In this document: piece by piece, positions 63,238 through 64,000 of the stretch
How the letters are laid out: every line of letters starts with the position of its first letter
Numbering within the stretch: position 1 is the stretch's first letter
NCBI GenBank assembly: GCA_029378245.1
Contig: JARKIF010000150.1
Span: 1 to 64,000 of the forward strand
Direction: 5' to 3'
DNA: 64,000 nt
From: Roridomyces roridus
Lineage: Eukaryota; Basidiomycota; Agaricomycetes; Agaricales; Mycenaceae
Position numbers and translations under genes: made by a program
Notes under the pieces: generated by a model
The model's database searches: none
The model's input: only the letters and a program-made list of their open reading frames with translations
Told to the model about the DNA's origin: nothing

Positions 63238-64000
63238 CTACCACTTGGGTCTTCTCAGCGCGTTCTTGTCCGCTAGCGTTTTCTTTCCCTTGGCCCCTCT
63301 CACCGCCTGTAAATCCTCAAACTTCCTCTTTGCATATCGTTTCGCCTCCGCATCATCCACAAGCTCGTCAACGAGTGTGCGCTTCCTGCTCGACCTCGGG
63401 AGGTTGTCGCTACCCGGCGCGTCGGAGGTAACGAATTTGCCAATCTGCCAAGTATTTAGCAAAAAGCCCGGACACGCGAAGATAACTCACAGCAAAATAC
63501 TTTGGCAATCCCTTGATGCCCTGGCCTTCTCCCTCCTCTTTCCGATAGAATCGCTTGGGGTCGAGGTGGTTACGCAGTCGCAGGGCTTCGACTTCACGGT
63601 GCATTCGCGGAAGGTCTGCTTCAGCAGGAGCACGGAGGTCGAACCAGTCTGGACCTGCTGTTTGATTTTTGAGCTGTACTGCGAGTTAGAAACCATGAAT
63701 TCAAGGGGGGTGCCATACCGCTTTCCGCTCGCGCTTGGTGAGTGGTTTTCCGGATTTGGTGAGCTCCGGAGGTGGTATTGGCGGCGCTGGAACAGTGTAT
63801 GCAGCCGAAGCTTGCTCTGCACGTTCGACGTCGGGATCGCGCATCGAGGAAGGCTCGTCTTTTCGTTTTCCGAGGGTGAAGTACGGGCGAGGGAGCGCCC
63901 CCGGGTCTAATTGAATTCTGGGAAGTGGTATGAGACTTGGTTTCGAGCGGAAAAGCCGGTGTGGTTACATTTGAGCATGCTCCTCGGCCTTGAGGGCGAT
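63238..64000 (-). CDS. FCF2: rRNA-processing protein FCF2, C-terminal part, cut by window edge
   Basis: Nucleolar factor for early pre-rRNA cleavage. Visible exons give PDWFDLRAPAEADLP, HREVEALRLRNHLDPKRFYRK, GLPKYFAIGKFVTSD, RKRTLVDELVDDAEAKRYAKRK and end NALRRPKW. PDWFD, LDPKRFYRK and RKKTLVDELL-type motifs are the Fcf2 signature. The N-terminus lies past base 64000. Three or more short introns. Confidence 0.87.

Overview
The window is nuclear DNA of a filamentous basidiomycete, most likely an Agaricomycete. Genes are packed on both strands and broken by many introns of about 46-63 nt. The gene content fits a plant-litter or wood-decay fungus: a glyoxal-oxidase-type copper radical oxidase, CYP monooxygenases, CAP10-like GT90 transferases, a fungal-specific Zn2Cys6 regulator and STRIPAK and Spo71 homologues. 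I cannot name the species.

Layout. 0-3.3 kb: two tandem cytochrome P450 paralogues with a MITE-like element between them. 3.6-13.3 kb: housekeeping block of dipeptidyl-peptidase V, MRT4, deoxyhypusine hydroxylase, SEC23 and archaemetzincin. 13.3 kb: intron-containing tRNA-Gln. 13.7-23.5 kb: PH-domain protein, a divergent beta-tubulin, a SAP-domain protein and a SIKE/SCI1 protein. 23.5-31.4 kb: HSL-type esterase, mRNA-capping RNA triphosphatase, GT90 transferase, glyoxal oxidase. 31.7-43.5 kb: fused lysine-ketoglutarate reductase/saccharopine dehydrogenase, AFG2 AAA-ATPase, cullin-repeat-like protein, a second GT90, SCOC-like protein, RPN13, cytidine deaminase. 44.4-51.4 kb: NSE2 SUMO ligase, mitochondrial uS12m, cystathionine gamma-synthase, a UPF0390 protein, the 40-kDa complex I subunit, TOM22. 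51.6-64 kb: Zn2Cys6 factor, CENP-B-like factor, Spo71-like PH protein, SAS10/UTP3 and the 3' part of FCF2.

There is no single operon-like system. Recurring themes are ribosome and translation factors (MRT4, LIA1, uS12m, SAS10, FCF2, AFG2), proteostasis (RPN13, AFG2) and mitochondria (TOM22, NDUFA9, uS12m). Seven divergent pairs have start codons 52-313 bp apart, and four same-strand pairs have coding regions at most 48 bp apart, so transcripts must overlap or be shared.

The most unusual signals concern splicing. One beta-tubulin intron is, apart from its first two bases, a slightly diverged copy of a coding stretch of the neighbouring PH-domain gene, and the differences are mostly synonymous. 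The esterase seems to need a 1-nt exon between two complete introns. The fourth cysteine of the Zn2Cys6 cluster sits on a 6-nt exon. At least seven introns are best explained as GC-AG. Several conserved genes show single-base frame breaks, four of them at short homopolymers (CYP-A, CYP-B, LIA1, NSE2). These look more like consensus errors than decay, so broken-gene calls here should be read with caution.
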